From: a virus
IMG/VR virus record: IMGVR_UViG_3300045806_000300
Span: 1-41,249 of that record
DNA length: 41,249 nt
Reading direction: 5' to 3' (one strand)
Shown here piece by piece: positions 1 to 7,279 of this stretch. The translations under genes and the position numbers were made by a program. The notes beneath the pieces are model-generated. The model was not told where the DNA came from, did no database searches, and saw only the letters and a program-made list of their open reading frames with translations. The stretch's first letter is position 1, and each line of letters opens with the position of its first letter.

Positions 1-121
1 GTCACGTGCACAGAAATTTCGAGAGGAAAAGTGACCGCGGCTTACAAAGCATATCGTATGACGCCACCTTGCCGAAGGTCACGACGCACTTCGGATGCCC
101 ATCGTTTGTTGGGCACGCAAG
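1..121. other. Left edge, no gene; small hairpin at 96-115
   Basis: No convincing gene lies here. Positions 96-101 (TGCCCA) and 110-115 (TGGGCA) form a 6-bp stem with an 8-nt loop, just beyond the stop codon of the minus-strand gene that ends at 122. There is no U-run after it on either strand, so it is at most a weak transcript-end structure. Being just outside the recombinase module, this is where a left attachment site would be expected, but the right end of the element is not in the window, so no repeat can be matched. Confidence 0.3.
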
Positions 122-508
122 TCACCGAATTTCGATGGGATGAGCGAGTTGGATGCGCTGGCCGTCCCACTCCACCGGCCACCGTTCCAGCAGCCTCGGC
201 AGCGTCAGGCCCGTCGACTCGCGCCCGTCCACGATCGCCTGGACGATGTCCGGCGCCAACAGCGTCAGGCGGAGGATGCTGCCGGCATAGCCGCGGTCGA
301 TCTTCTCCGCGTCCGCGATCTCGCTGATCGAAGCGCGCTTGCCATCCTCCAGCATCCGCTTCCACCTGAACGCCCGGGCCAGCGCCTTGACCAGCGCCGG
401 ATCAGCGCGCGTGGCGGTGTGGCCGCCGGACGTCACGACCGTCTTCCGCCCCGGGCGTGACCGCACGGTGAGCGGCACCCGGACGGTGATGGTGGTCAGT
501 CCCGTCAT
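122..508 (-). CDS. Small conserved protein downstream of the recombinase
   Basis: This 128-aa protein is the last gene of the leftward integration operon; its ATG overlaps the recombinase stop (ATGA-type overlap at 505-508), so the two are translationally coupled. The N-terminus is basic (TVRSRPGRK). The middle (about residues 45-85) reads like a helix-turn-helix: ALARAFRWKRMLEDGKRAS, then ISEIADAEKIDRGYAGSIL, then LRLTLLAPDIVQAIVDGR, which resembles the KorB/ParB-type HTH region seen in small partners of alphaproteobacterial recombinases. Function is unknown. A DNA-binding accessory or directionality factor for the recombinase is inference from context. Confidence 0.75.
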   Translation of the reverse strand: MTGLTTITVRVPLTVRSRPGRKTVVTSGGHTATRADPALVKALARAFRWKRMLEDGKRASISEIADAEKIDRGYAGSILRLTLLAPDIVQAIVDGRESTGLTLPRLLERWPVEWDGQRIQLAHPIEIR

Positions 509-1848
509 GCCGCCGCCCTCCGAGCCGCGGCGCCCAGGTCACGGACCAGGCTGGCCAGCCCCTCCACCCGCAGCCGGATGTCGGCCGCGCCCCTGCTGAC
601 GTCGACCCGTTCCACCAGCGACCGGACGATTCGCGCCTGTTCGGCCGGGAATAGTTGGTCCCACAGCGGTTCCAGGCTGGTGAGCGCCTCGCGCACCTCC
701 TCTTCGGTCAGGTCTGGCGACTCGGCGCGCGCGGCGCCCCAAGTGCCGACGATGATCTCCGGCTGACGCAGCAGCGCCCGGACCTGGTCGACGACCGCCC
801 GCTCGATCTCGGCCGCCGACACCCGGCGCACGATGCGTTCGTCGCCGGCGGCGTCGGCTTTCAGCACGCGCTGGGCCACGTAGTAGTGGTAGAGGCGCCC
901 CCGCTTCCTGCAGTAGGTCGGCGACAGCGCGCGGCCGTCGGCGCCGAAGATCAGCCCGCGCAGCAGCGCCGGCGTCTGCGCCCGGTTTTCGTTCGTCCGC
1001 GCCCTGGGGCTGACCTGCATGACCGTGTGCACTCGGTCCCACAGGTCGCGTGGCACGATCGCCTGATGCTCGCCGGGATAAACCTTGCCCTTGTGCGCGG
1101 CTTCGCCGACGTAGGTGCGGTTGTGCAGCAGCTTGTAGAGGGTGCCCTTGTCGAGCGGCCGGCCCGACTTGGTGATAATCCCCTCGGCCCGCAGCCGGCG
1201 AACAGTCTCGACCCCGGAGCCGGTCTCGGCGAACAGTTCGAACGCACGGCGGACGCAGGGGGCTTCCGTCTCGTTCACCACCAGCTTGCGGTCTTTCACG
1301 TCGTAGCCGAGCGGCACCGTGCCCCCCATCCACATGCCGCGGGCGCGGGACGCAGCGAATTTGTCCCTGATTCTCTCGCCAATGACCTCGCGTTCGAATT
1401 GGGCGAAGCTCAGCAGGATGTTGAGCGTCAGACGGCCCATAGAGGTCGTCGTATTGAACGATTGCGTTACAGACACGAAGGTCACGTTGTGTGCGTCGAA
1501 TACTTCCACAAGCTTGGCGAAATCCATCAGGGACCGGCTCAGGCGGTCGATCTTGTACACCACAATCACGTCGACCTGCCCGGCCTCGATGTCGGCGAGC
1601 AGCCGCTTCAGGGCCGGGCGTTCCAATGTGCCACCGGAGAAGCCGCCATCATCGTAGTGGTCGCGAAGCAGCATCCAGCCTTCAGCGCGCTGCGAGGTGA
1701 TGTAGGCTTCGCAAGAATCGCGCTGTGCATCGAGCGTATTGTATTCCTTGTCCAGACCCTCGTCCGTGCTCTTGCGCGTGTAGACTGCGCAGCGGACCTT
1801 CTTCGTGGTCGGCGGCATTGGCGGTTCGGTGCGCGTGCGGCGGGTCAT
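505..1848 (-). CDS. Serine recombinase (site-specific integrase family)
   Basis: A 447-aa serine recombinase expected to catalyse integration or excision of the element. Residues 18-160 are a resolvase-type catalytic domain: YTRKST supplies the nucleophile Ser27, followed by DDGGFSGGTLERP, VDVIVVYKIDRLSRSL and the FAQFEREVIGERIRDK helix. Residues about 170-285 are the Recombinase domain (GYDVKDRKL to the DLWDRVHTVM segment). The usual zinc-ribbon cysteines are absent: LLRGLIFGADGRALSP stands where CxxC is normally found, as in one alphaproteobacterial subfamily I recall. The C-terminal 150 residues are helical. The start at 1848 is supported by GAGGTG a few bases upstream and by the ATGA overlap with DUF2924. 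Confidence 0.93.
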   Translation of the reverse strand: MTRRTRTEPPMPPTTKKVRCAVYTRKSTDEGLDKEYNTLDAQRDSCEAYITSQRAEGWMLLRDHYDDGGFSGGTLERPALKRLLADIEAGQVDVIVVYKIDRLSRSLMDFAKLVEVFDAHNVTFVSVTQSFNTTTSMGRLTLNILLSFAQFEREVIGERIRDKFAASRARGMWMGGTVPLGYDVKDRKLVVNETEAPCVRRAFELFAETGSGVETVRRLRAEGIITKSGRPLDKGTLYKLLHNRTYVGEAAHKGKVYPGEHQAIVPRDLWDRVHTVMQVSPRARTNENRAQTPALLRGLIFGADGRALSPTYCRKRGRLYHYYVAQRVLKADAAGDERIVRRVSAAEIERAVVDQVRALLRQPEIIVGTWGAARAESPDLTEEEVREALTSLEPLWDQLFPAEQARIVRSLVERVDVSRGAADIRLRVEGLASLVRDLGAAARRAAA

Positions 1849-2363
1849 GCTTCACCTCGCGAACGAATTCCGAAAAAGGTCCAGCCGTTCCAGCGAGTTC
1901 CTGTGATATGCCGGGCGATCCCGGACAGGGACTGATATGGCCGCCCCTCGAACTCGAAGCCGTCCTGCAGCACGGTCACCACATGGCGGACGCCCTTCCA
2001 GTCGCGCACCAACTGCGTGCCTGGCAGCGGACGGCTGTCGGCACGGATGCGGCGCAGCACCACATTGCCGCCGTCGAGCCGTTCGCCGAGTGCCTCCAAC
2101 CGGGCCACCGTCTCCGGCTTCAGCCCACCGTACGCGAGTTCCTGAACCCGGTACGCGAGCCGGTCCTGCAGGTAGCGCTTGTTGAAGGCAGGAGGCTCCG
2201 TGCCGAACAGCAGTCGCCACTCGGCCTTGAGCTCGGCAGTGGACGCGGTCTGCAGCGCGGCCAAGCGGCGGAGGACCTGCGCTGGCGGGATCGTCGGGAT
2301 GACCGGCGCCGGCGGCTGCGGCACGGTTGCCACCATTGCGGCACTGGTTTGTCGTTTCGTCAT
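1845..2363 (-). CDS. DUF2924 domain protein
   Basis: A 172-aa protein of the DUF2924 family, which habitually sits directly upstream of this kind of serine recombinase in alphaproteobacteria. Recognisable blocks are the N-terminal helix AALQTASTAELKAEWRLLFG, the PPAFNKRYLQDRLAYRVQEL segment, and the C-terminal VRDWKGVRHVVTVLQDGFEF with RPYQSLSGIARHITGTRWNG. I chose ATG 2363 over an upstream in-frame TTG at 2393 because AGAAAGGGA lies just upstream of 2363 and because 2363 overlaps the stop of the preceding small gene. The biochemical role is unknown; co-operation with the recombinase is inferred from the conserved operon. Confidence 0.88.
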   Translation of the reverse strand: MTKRQTSAAMVATVPQPPAPVIPTIPPAQVLRRLAALQTASTAELKAEWRLLFGTEPPAFNKRYLQDRLAYRVQELAYGGLKPETVARLEALGERLDGGNVVLRRIRADSRPLPGTQLVRDWKGVRHVVTVLQDGFEFEGRPYQSLSGIARHITGTRWNGWTFFGIRSRGEA

Positions 2364-2590
2364 GCGAGTTCCCTTTCTCTGGGGTTCGCACAACGGCGCT
2401 GCCGGGCGGTGGAGTGTAGGCGAACGTCTCCGGACCCCCGAGCCTGTTCGGCGTCACGGGCGAAATCTTCGGCCGTGCGGCTGCGCAGCCGCAGCAGGCC
2501 GGCGGCCAGGATGGCGGACACCTCGCGCAGGTGGGGCGGGAGGTGGGCGTTGGCGAAGGGGATGACGGATGATGGGTGTCTCACCCTCAA
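2360..2590 (-). CDS. Small conserved protein upstream of DUF2924
   Basis: A 76-aa protein whose core (HLPPHLREVSAILAAGLLRL, then RSRTAEDFARDAEQARG) matches a short uncharacterised family that I recall preceding DUF2924/recombinase pairs. It starts with TTG at 2590, or GTG two codons later. Its TGA overlaps the ATG of DUF2924 (2360-2363), giving a tightly coupled four-gene leftward operon. The C-terminus ends in a basic, Arg-rich tail. Function unknown. The start is the least certain part because the 5' end faces the divergent control region without an obvious Shine-Dalgarno sequence. Confidence 0.7.
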   Translation of the reverse strand: MRVRHPSSVIPFANAHLPPHLREVSAILAAGLLRLRSRTAEDFARDAEQARGSGDVRLHSTARQRRCANPRERELA

Positions 2591-2672
2591 TATCTACTCA
2601 GGCCGGCGGCGACCTGTTCCACCCGCGCGGGCGCCGCAGATTGGATTCGACTCAGACGTAACCACTTTGCTA

Positions 2673-2687
2673 GAACATAGGGAGAAC
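2673..2687. promoter_or_regulatory. LexA-type SOS box, GAAC-N7-GAAC
   Basis: The sequence GAACATAGGGAGAAC is an exact GAAC-N7-GAAC direct repeat, which on the other strand reads GTTC-N7-GTTC, the established alphaproteobacterial LexA operator. It overlaps a plausible -10 (TAGAAC, 2671-2676) with TTCGAC at 2646-2651 as a weak -35 (19-bp spacer), and ends 17 nt before the TTG start at 2705. It lies in the 114-bp gap between the leftward integration operon and the rightward genes, so it could control either or both. The match is seen; SOS control is inferred. Confidence 0.65.
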
Positions 2688-2704
2688 GCCGCGCGGGGTG
2701 CAGC

Positions 2705-3952
2705 TTGTCACGTGACCTCAAGAAGTTCGTCAATCCTCGTTTCCTCAAGACCGTCGACCTACGACTATTCAGGCGACTGTTCGAGCGGCAACCTGCCGGC
2801 AGCGTAGGATTCGACCTGCACGTCTTTGATCAGGAAATTGCAGTTGCCCGCGCGGCATTGCAGGATTTTTTCGAAGGTCCCGAAGATCAACTGCCGCAGG
2901 GGATCGTAGCCGACCTCCATCGCATTGCCGAACTGGGCAACGAGAACGGCATGCGGCTGCTCCAGGAGCGCGCCGCCCGGCGCGGCGTCCACATTGGAGA
3001 GCCGCCGGCGGAGGGCGACGAGCCGATCGTGCTCGATCCGAAGCATTTCGCCATCCTGGCGTTTCTCGACCATCTCAGCATCTTCGACGCCGCGTCCGAC
3101 CTGCTGGCGCGCGAGGCGCGATCATCGCTCGCCGAGTATGTCGGCGTCGACGAAGGTGTTGAGCCGCGCCTTGATGCCGCATCAAAGTCGAGGGTTGAGA
3201 CCGCCGCCTCGGAAATGTTTCGGCGCGACCACCGCAGCGCATACTGTCGCGTCGGCTGGTACGACGATGGCGGCCAGCTGACCCTGGTGGTCACACACGG
3301 TGCGCCGGTCTCGATCGTCCCTGTTGTCGATGGCGACCGTGAAGATGTCATCAGCTACCGCAGCCTCGAATACGCCGTCCTGGCCTACAACATTGCCACG
3401 GGCCGCCTCGGAATTGGTGGCGTGCCGAAGGCGCGCCGAGCGGAGCTTGCGGAGGTCTTTGCGACCCACATGCTCGGCCGGCCCGGCTTCTTCGCCGGGG
3501 AGGACTGCCAGGACCTCTATACGCTGGAGCCGATCGAACGCGCCGGCCTGTGCTTCGATGTAGACCGGTCCTACGACCCTCTCGGCATCCTGCGCGCGCA
3601 GATCGTGGAGGTGCAGATCGACCGCTTCGGCCCCGATCCGGCCGGCGGTCCACCGATCGCTGTTGCATCGCACCTCACCAGGGGCTTCCGCGGCGACGCG
3701 CTGGAGTGCGTTGCAGCCTTCGCCGGTCATCTGGCGTTCCGGTCTGGGCTCTACCGCATCGGGCACATCGTCATGCGAGTCCAGTTCGCCACCGCACGAG
3801 GCCGCCCCGCCACGGTGACCGTCAAGGTCAAGCCGCCGTCGATCGCGGTGTTCAAGCGCCAGCGGTTCGAGCAACGCGTCATCGAACTGCTGAACCGCAA
3901 CGGATTCTGCCGTGTCCGACAGCCTGGCGAAGCTGCTGCTGCGGCGGACTGA
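2705..3952 (+). CDS. Unknown protein, first gene of a LexA-box-preceded pair
   Basis: A 415-aa protein that I cannot assign to a characterised family. It opens with a basic motif (KKFVNPRFLKTVDLRLFRRL) that I recall from uncharacterised bacterial proteins. It continues with helical segments including DPKHFAILAFLDHLSIFDAA, a central block YCRVGWYDDGGQLTLVVTHG that looks like beta strands, and a C-terminal VMRVQFATARGRPATVTVKVK with an Arg/Lys-rich end. No signal peptide or membrane segment is seen. The start is TTG at 2705, with only a weak ribosome site (GGGGTG). The end overlaps the next gene by 41 nt, so the two form one unit. Position between integrase and replication genes is where phages often carry cargo or regulators. 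Confidence 0.75.
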   Translation: MSRDLKKFVNPRFLKTVDLRLFRRLFERQPAGSVGFDLHVFDQEIAVARAALQDFFEGPEDQLPQGIVADLHRIAELGNENGMRLLQERAARRGVHIGEPPAEGDEPIVLDPKHFAILAFLDHLSIFDAASDLLAREARSSLAEYVGVDEGVEPRLDAASKSRVETAASEMFRRDHRSAYCRVGWYDDGGQLTLVVTHGAPVSIVPVVDGDREDVISYRSLEYAVLAYNIATGRLGIGGVPKARRAELAEVFATHMLGRPGFFAGEDCQDLYTLEPIERAGLCFDVDRSYDPLGILRAQIVEVQIDRFGPDPAGGPPIAVASHLTRGFRGDALECVAAFAGHLAFRSGLYRIGHIVMRVQFATARGRPATVTVKVKPPSIAVFKRQRFEQRVIELLNRNGFCRVRQPGEAAAAAD

Positions 3953-4883
3953 CGGCAAGCCGGGGGCGGTCCTCTGGGGCCGCGAGGCACAACCGTATTT
4001 CGGCCGGGCGTTCGACTGGTTGCTGGCGCGCCGTGTGCTGGTCGAACGATCGCCGGCTGACTCCTGGCCGGTCTGCCCGGCATGCGATGGGACGTGTGGC
4101 GACCGGCCCATCGTCGAGATCAACGGTGCGCTGGTCGCCGCGTGCCCGGAGGATCATGCCCGCGATACCACCCTGCTGCCACACGACATCCGCAGTTTCC
4201 GGATCGATACCGCCGCGCTGATCGGCGCGATTGCCGCGGCGTCGGGCCTGGCCGGCGAGCCCGCGGCGATCGTGGACGGAGTTTGGGACGTGGGGCGCAC
4301 CGCCGCCGGGCGTGCGGTGGTGATGGTGCTCGATCGCGCACAGGCGGCGAACACCCGGTTGCTCGCCCTTCTGCACGCGCTCGTGCCGGCAGCCGATAAG
4401 ACGATTCTTCTGCCGGACGATGTGGCCGCGGCGGATTGCATGCGCATTCGTGACGCCGGCGTGCATGCGGTTGCCGTGAGTGAGGCTCTGGCGGCAAGCG
4501 GGTTCGCGCTGGTCGCCACCATGCTGGTCCCCGGTCCGGCCCTGCTGCCGCGGCTGGTGATTGACCGCGCCGCACAGGCCGTAACCCTCGATGGCAGGGC
4601 GTGCTCCCTCGCCGATCAGCCATTCCGCCTTCTGGCCCTGCTGGCCGACCGCGCCAGGACAGGTCGCCACGACGTTCAGGTCCGGGGGATCGAGGACGCC
4701 ATCTGGCGGGGGCAAGCAATGCCGGGATCGCGCCAGATCAGGGATATCGTGCGGGAGTTGCGCGACGCCATGGTCTCCGCAGGCATTGACCGGGCCACCG
4801 CCAGCGGCCTGGTCGAGAACCGGCGGAACCCCAGCCGCTACCGCCTCACGCTGCAGGCCGAGGATATCGACCTCCGGGGTTGA
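3912..4883 (+). CDS. Unknown protein with Cys cluster and winged-helix C-terminus
   Basis: A 323-aa protein starting at GTG 3912 inside the end of the preceding gene. Residues about 54-85 hold a Cys cluster (CPACDGTCGD, then VAACPED) that could bind zinc. The middle alternates strands and helices around VVMVLDRAQAANTRLLALLH. From about residue 220, the segment LVIDRAAQAVTLDGRACSLA, PFRLLALLADRA, GIEDAIW, RQIRDIVRELRDAM and NPSRYRLTL has the order of an OmpR-type winged helix, so DNA binding is likely. The first gene with this one may be an effector/regulator or two-subunit system; that is inference. It could autoregulate through the repeats just downstream at 4902-4940. Confidence 0.75.
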   Translation: MSDSLAKLLLRRTDGKPGAVLWGREAQPYFGRAFDWLLARRVLVERSPADSWPVCPACDGTCGDRPIVEINGALVAACPEDHARDTTLLPHDIRSFRIDTAALIGAIAAASGLAGEPAAIVDGVWDVGRTAAGRAVVMVLDRAQAANTRLLALLHALVPAADKTILLPDDVAAADCMRIRDAGVHAVAVSEALAASGFALVATMLVPGPALLPRLVIDRAAQAVTLDGRACSLADQPFRLLALLADRARTGRHDVQVRGIEDAIWRGQAMPGSRQIRDIVRELRDAMVSAGIDRATASGLVENRRNPSRYRLTLQAEDIDLRG

Positions 4884-4901
4884 TGCCGTTCCGGCGCGTC
4901 T

Positions 4902-4940
4902 TCCCACGCTGCTCCCACGATCGTCCCACGCTGCTCCCAC
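4902..4940. repeat. Four TCCCAC repeats phased at 11 bp
   Basis: TCCCAC occurs at 4902, 4913, 4924 and 4935, always exactly 11 bp apart, so all copies face one side of the helix. Copies 1-2 and 3-4 form a 17-bp direct repeat (TCCCACGCTGCTCCCAC) repeated after 22 bp. The array is in the 116-bp gap between the winged-helix gene and the sigma-like gene, so it looks like an operator for a co-operatively binding protein or an activator array. Confidence 0.7.
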
Positions 4941-4970
4941 CATCGGCGCCGGCTGGTCCGGCAGGTTCCC

Positions 4971-4988
4971 GTCATCACCACCGATGAC
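4971..4988. promoter_or_regulatory. Inverted repeat before the sigma-like gene
   Basis: GTCATC (4971-4976), six bases, then GATGAC (4983-4988): a perfect 6-bp inverted repeat ending 11 nt before the ATG at 5000 and just before its GGAG ribosome site. It may be a small operator or an RNA hairpin that affects initiation. Short enough to occur by chance. Confidence 0.35.
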
Positions 4989-4999
4989 CGGAGCCGCCG

Positions 5000-5569
5000 A
5001 TGTCGCCATCCCTGTCGCTCGCCGACCTCGAACCGCTGCATCGCCTTGCCGATCAGCATGCCCGCCGCCTGTGCCGCTCGCTTCGCCTCGCCGCGCATGA
5101 GTTGGAGGACGTCCGCCAGGACTTGCTGACGGACCTGCTCGCGCGCCTTCCCGACTACGACGCCGGGCGCGGTGAGCTGTGTGGCTTCGCGGCGACCTGC
5201 TTCAAGCACCGCGTTGCCCGCATGGCCCTCTGGCACCGGCGTGAGCGGGCCGGTCGTGCCGATTTTTCGCTCGATGACCCGCTCCCCGGCGACGAGGGAA
5301 TGACCATTGGCGCCGCGCTGGCCGAGGACGCCGGCTACGGCGCCTGGGTCGGGCAGCCGACAGATCGCATCGCCATGCTGGAGCGCCGCCTCGACCTGGA
5401 GCGGGCCGGCCAGGCCCTGTCCCCGGACGACATGCCGCTGCTTGCGGCTCTCGCGCGTGGCGACGCGCACGCGCCTGCCCAGGCCGGGCTGTCGCGTACC
5501 ACCGCGTTCCGCCGGGTGCACGAAATGCGTCTGCGGCTGCTCGCGGCGGGCGTGTCCTCGGCAGCGTGA
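5000..5569 (+). CDS. Sigma-70-like RNA polymerase sigma factor
   Basis: A 189-aa protein laid out like a small sigma factor. Residues about 13-80 resemble region 2 (ARRLCRSLRLAAHELEDVRQ, then LLARLPDYDAGRGELCGFAA, then FKHRVARMALWHRRERAGR). Residues about 130-185 resemble a region-4 helix-turn-helix (LSPDDMPLLAALARG, then QAGLSRTTAFRRVHEMRLRL). A Shine-Dalgarno GGAG lies 6 nt before ATG 5000. It follows the TCCCAC array and begins the replication operon, so it may direct transcription of later phage genes. A host-polymerase-binding role is inferred from fold resemblance; a non-sigma HTH regulator is the alternative. Confidence 0.7.
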   Translation: MSPSLSLADLEPLHRLADQHARRLCRSLRLAAHELEDVRQDLLTDLLARLPDYDAGRGELCGFAATCFKHRVARMALWHRRERAGRADFSLDDPLPGDEGMTIGAALAEDAGYGAWVGQPTDRIAMLERRLDLERAGQALSPDDMPLLAALARGDAHAPAQAGLSRTTAFRRVHEMRLRLLAAGVSSAA

Positions 5570-5603
5570 AACAGATCGTCGAGAGCGTGAGTAGTAGAAC
5601 AGT

Positions 5604-5945
5604 ATGGACATCTGCATCCCCGACATCCCTGCCGCAGCGGCGCCGCTCAATGAGGTGGCGCTCTGCACGTGGCTCGGCGCCGCGGCGCCTGGCGACTGCA
5701 TCTCCTATCACCGTGGCTTCCTCGCACGCGAGGTCTCGCCGCTGACGCTGATGCTGCCGGAGCCCGAGCGGCTCGCGCTGGTGCGGCTCGCCAACCGGGC
5801 CTGGCTGCTGGCCGACGCGGGCCTCGCGCACCTGCTGCAGCGCCGGCACGGCGAGGAGGACTACGAGTACCTCATCGTCGCGCGTCGCCGCCCGCGCCGT
5901 CCCAAGCCGCACGTCCTCGCTGTCCTGTTGAAGGAGGCTGCGTAA
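5604..5945 (+). CDS. Small hypothetical phage protein
   Basis: A 113-aa protein with no recognised domain. It begins MDICIPDIPAAAAPLNEVAL and has a central segment around LPEPERLALVRLANRAWLLA that is predicted helical, followed by the basic stretch VARRRPRRPKPHVLAVLL. The ribosome site is weak, but the gene abuts the next one (TAA at 5943-5945, GTG at 5946), which places it in the early operon. The basic C-terminal region could contact nucleic acid; nothing more can be supported. Confidence 0.7.
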   Translation: MDICIPDIPAAAAPLNEVALCTWLGAAAPGDCISYHRGFLAREVSPLTLMLPEPERLALVRLANRAWLLADAGLAHLLQRRHGEEDYEYLIVARRRPRRPKPHVLAVLLKEAA

Positions 5946-6443
5946 GTGGCAACAACCCAATCGAATCATCCGACGCTCGCCGATGTGCGGCACATGCCGG
6001 TAGGCGATGTGATCGCACTGGCCGGCGAACACCTCGCGCTGCTGCAAGCCGACGCCCGCGACGCGGTTGATGCCGCCAAACGCATGGCGGACTGGATCGA
6101 GGCCGCGATCGCGCTCCGTTACGAGCAGCGCGCCGTTGCCGCGCGCGCCGCTGCAGGCAAGGACACCGGCACCGTCCGATTCCACGACGGCACCGTCGAG
6201 GTCACATCCGAACTGCCGAAGCGGGTCGAGTGGGACCAGTCCCGCCTCGCTGCACTCATCGATCGCATCCGCGCCGGCGGCGAGGACCCGGCCGACTATA
6301 TCGAGACCAGCTTCAAGGTCGCCGAGCGCGCCTACGCCGCGTGGCCGGAGCGCATCCGCACCGTCTTCGAGCCGGCACGCACCGTCCGGACCGGCCGGCC
6401 GACGTTCAAGCTGTCCATCACCACCAAGGCGGAGGGTCACTGA
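5946..6443 (+). CDS. Hypothetical early phage protein
   Basis: A 165-aa protein starting with GTG directly after the previous stop codon and sharing TGATG with the ATPase gene that follows. The N-terminal half is a long alanine-rich helix (about residues 30-75, DAVDAAKRMADWIEAAIALR). The C-terminal half contains GTVRFHDGTVEVTSELPKRV and ends in FKLSITTKAEGH, which looks like a beta-rich domain. Proteins of this shape commonly precede the RecA-like ATPase in alphaproteobacterial phages, so a partner role in recombination or replication is plausible but not shown. Confidence 0.75.
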   Translation: MATTQSNHPTLADVRHMPVGDVIALAGEHLALLQADARDAVDAAKRMADWIEAAIALRYEQRAVAARAAAGKDTGTVRFHDGTVEVTSELPKRVEWDQSRLAALIDRIRAGGEDPADYIETSFKVAERAYAAWPERIRTVFEPARTVRTGRPTFKLSITTKAEGH

Positions 6444-7276
6444 TGGCACTCCGCATCGTCAGTGCCGACGAGCGCCTGTCGCGCGCGGCCAACAAGACCA
6501 CCATGGCGCTGTTCGGCCCGAGCGGTGTCGGGAAGACCTACCTTCTCACCACGTTGCCGCATGCCGAGACGGTCTGCATCGACCTCGAAGCCGGGCTCAA
6601 GTCGGTGCAGGGGTGGCGCGGCGACAGCATTCCCGTGCGCAGCTTCAGCGACGCGATCGACATCGCCTGCCTGATCGGCGGGGTGAACCCGGCGGCTGAC
6701 CCGAATGGCTTCTTCTCCGAGGGGCACTACCAGCATCTCGCTACCGCCTATCCCGACCTGGTGCGGTTGATCGCCAGCAAGTCGGTCGTCTTCGTCGACA
6801 GCATCACCGACCTCACGCGCCAGGCCATGGCCTGGGCGAAGACGCGGCCGGAGGCGTTCAGCGACAAGACCGGCAAGCCGGACACGCGCGGCGCCTACGG
6901 CCTGCTTGCCCGCGAGACGATCGGCCTGCTCAAGCACCTGCAACACGCGCCGGGCAAGACCACGATCATGGTCGGCATCCTGGAGCGTGTCACCGACGAA
7001 TTCGGGCGCGTGAACTGGCAGCCGCAAATGGAAGGCGGCAAGGCCGGCCGGGAACTGCCGGGCATCGTCGACCAAGTCGTATCGATGGCGATGTTCAGCC
7101 GGGATGGTGATGCCTGGCGACACGACCCGGAGCGCGGCACCGAACGGCGCCTGGTCTGCCGCGCCGCCACCGCCTTCAGCCTACCGGCGAAGGACCGCTC
7201 CGGCCGCCTCGACGAGACCGAGCCGGCCGACCTCGGCGCCCTGCTCCGCAAGATTAACTCCCCAGCGAAAGGCTGA
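6443..7276 (+). CDS. RecA-like phage ATPase (Sak4-like recombinase)
   Basis: A 277-aa P-loop ATPase of the AAA_24/Sak4-like group, minimal RecA-fold proteins that promote single-strand annealing or exchange in phages. Walker A is GPSGVGKT at about residues 25-32; the acidic strand TVCIDLEAG and the Walker B strand SVVFVDSITDL follow; TTIMVGILERV is a later core strand and RRLVCRAATAF is near the C-terminus. The length fits the family. ATG 6443 was chosen because it overlaps the upstream TGA (TGATG). The next gene looks like a ssDNA-binding protein, the usual partner of Sak4. Host RecA involvement cannot be told from sequence. Confidence 0.85.
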   Translation: MALRIVSADERLSRAANKTTMALFGPSGVGKTYLLTTLPHAETVCIDLEAGLKSVQGWRGDSIPVRSFSDAIDIACLIGGVNPAADPNGFFSEGHYQHLATAYPDLVRLIASKSVVFVDSITDLTRQAMAWAKTRPEAFSDKTGKPDTRGAYGLLARETIGLLKHLQHAPGKTTIMVGILERVTDEFGRVNWQPQMEGGKAGRELPGIVDQVVSMAMFSRDGDAWRHDPERGTERRLVCRAATAFSLPAKDRSGRLDETEPADLGALLRKINSPAKG

Positions 7277-7279
7277 CCC

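Noticed and set aside
1-121. Definite attL site
   Set aside because: The right end of the element is outside the window, so no core repeat can be matched.
655-1935. A 426-codon plus-strand frame opposite the recombinase
   Set aside because: The recombinase on the minus strand has all catalytic motifs; this frame has none.
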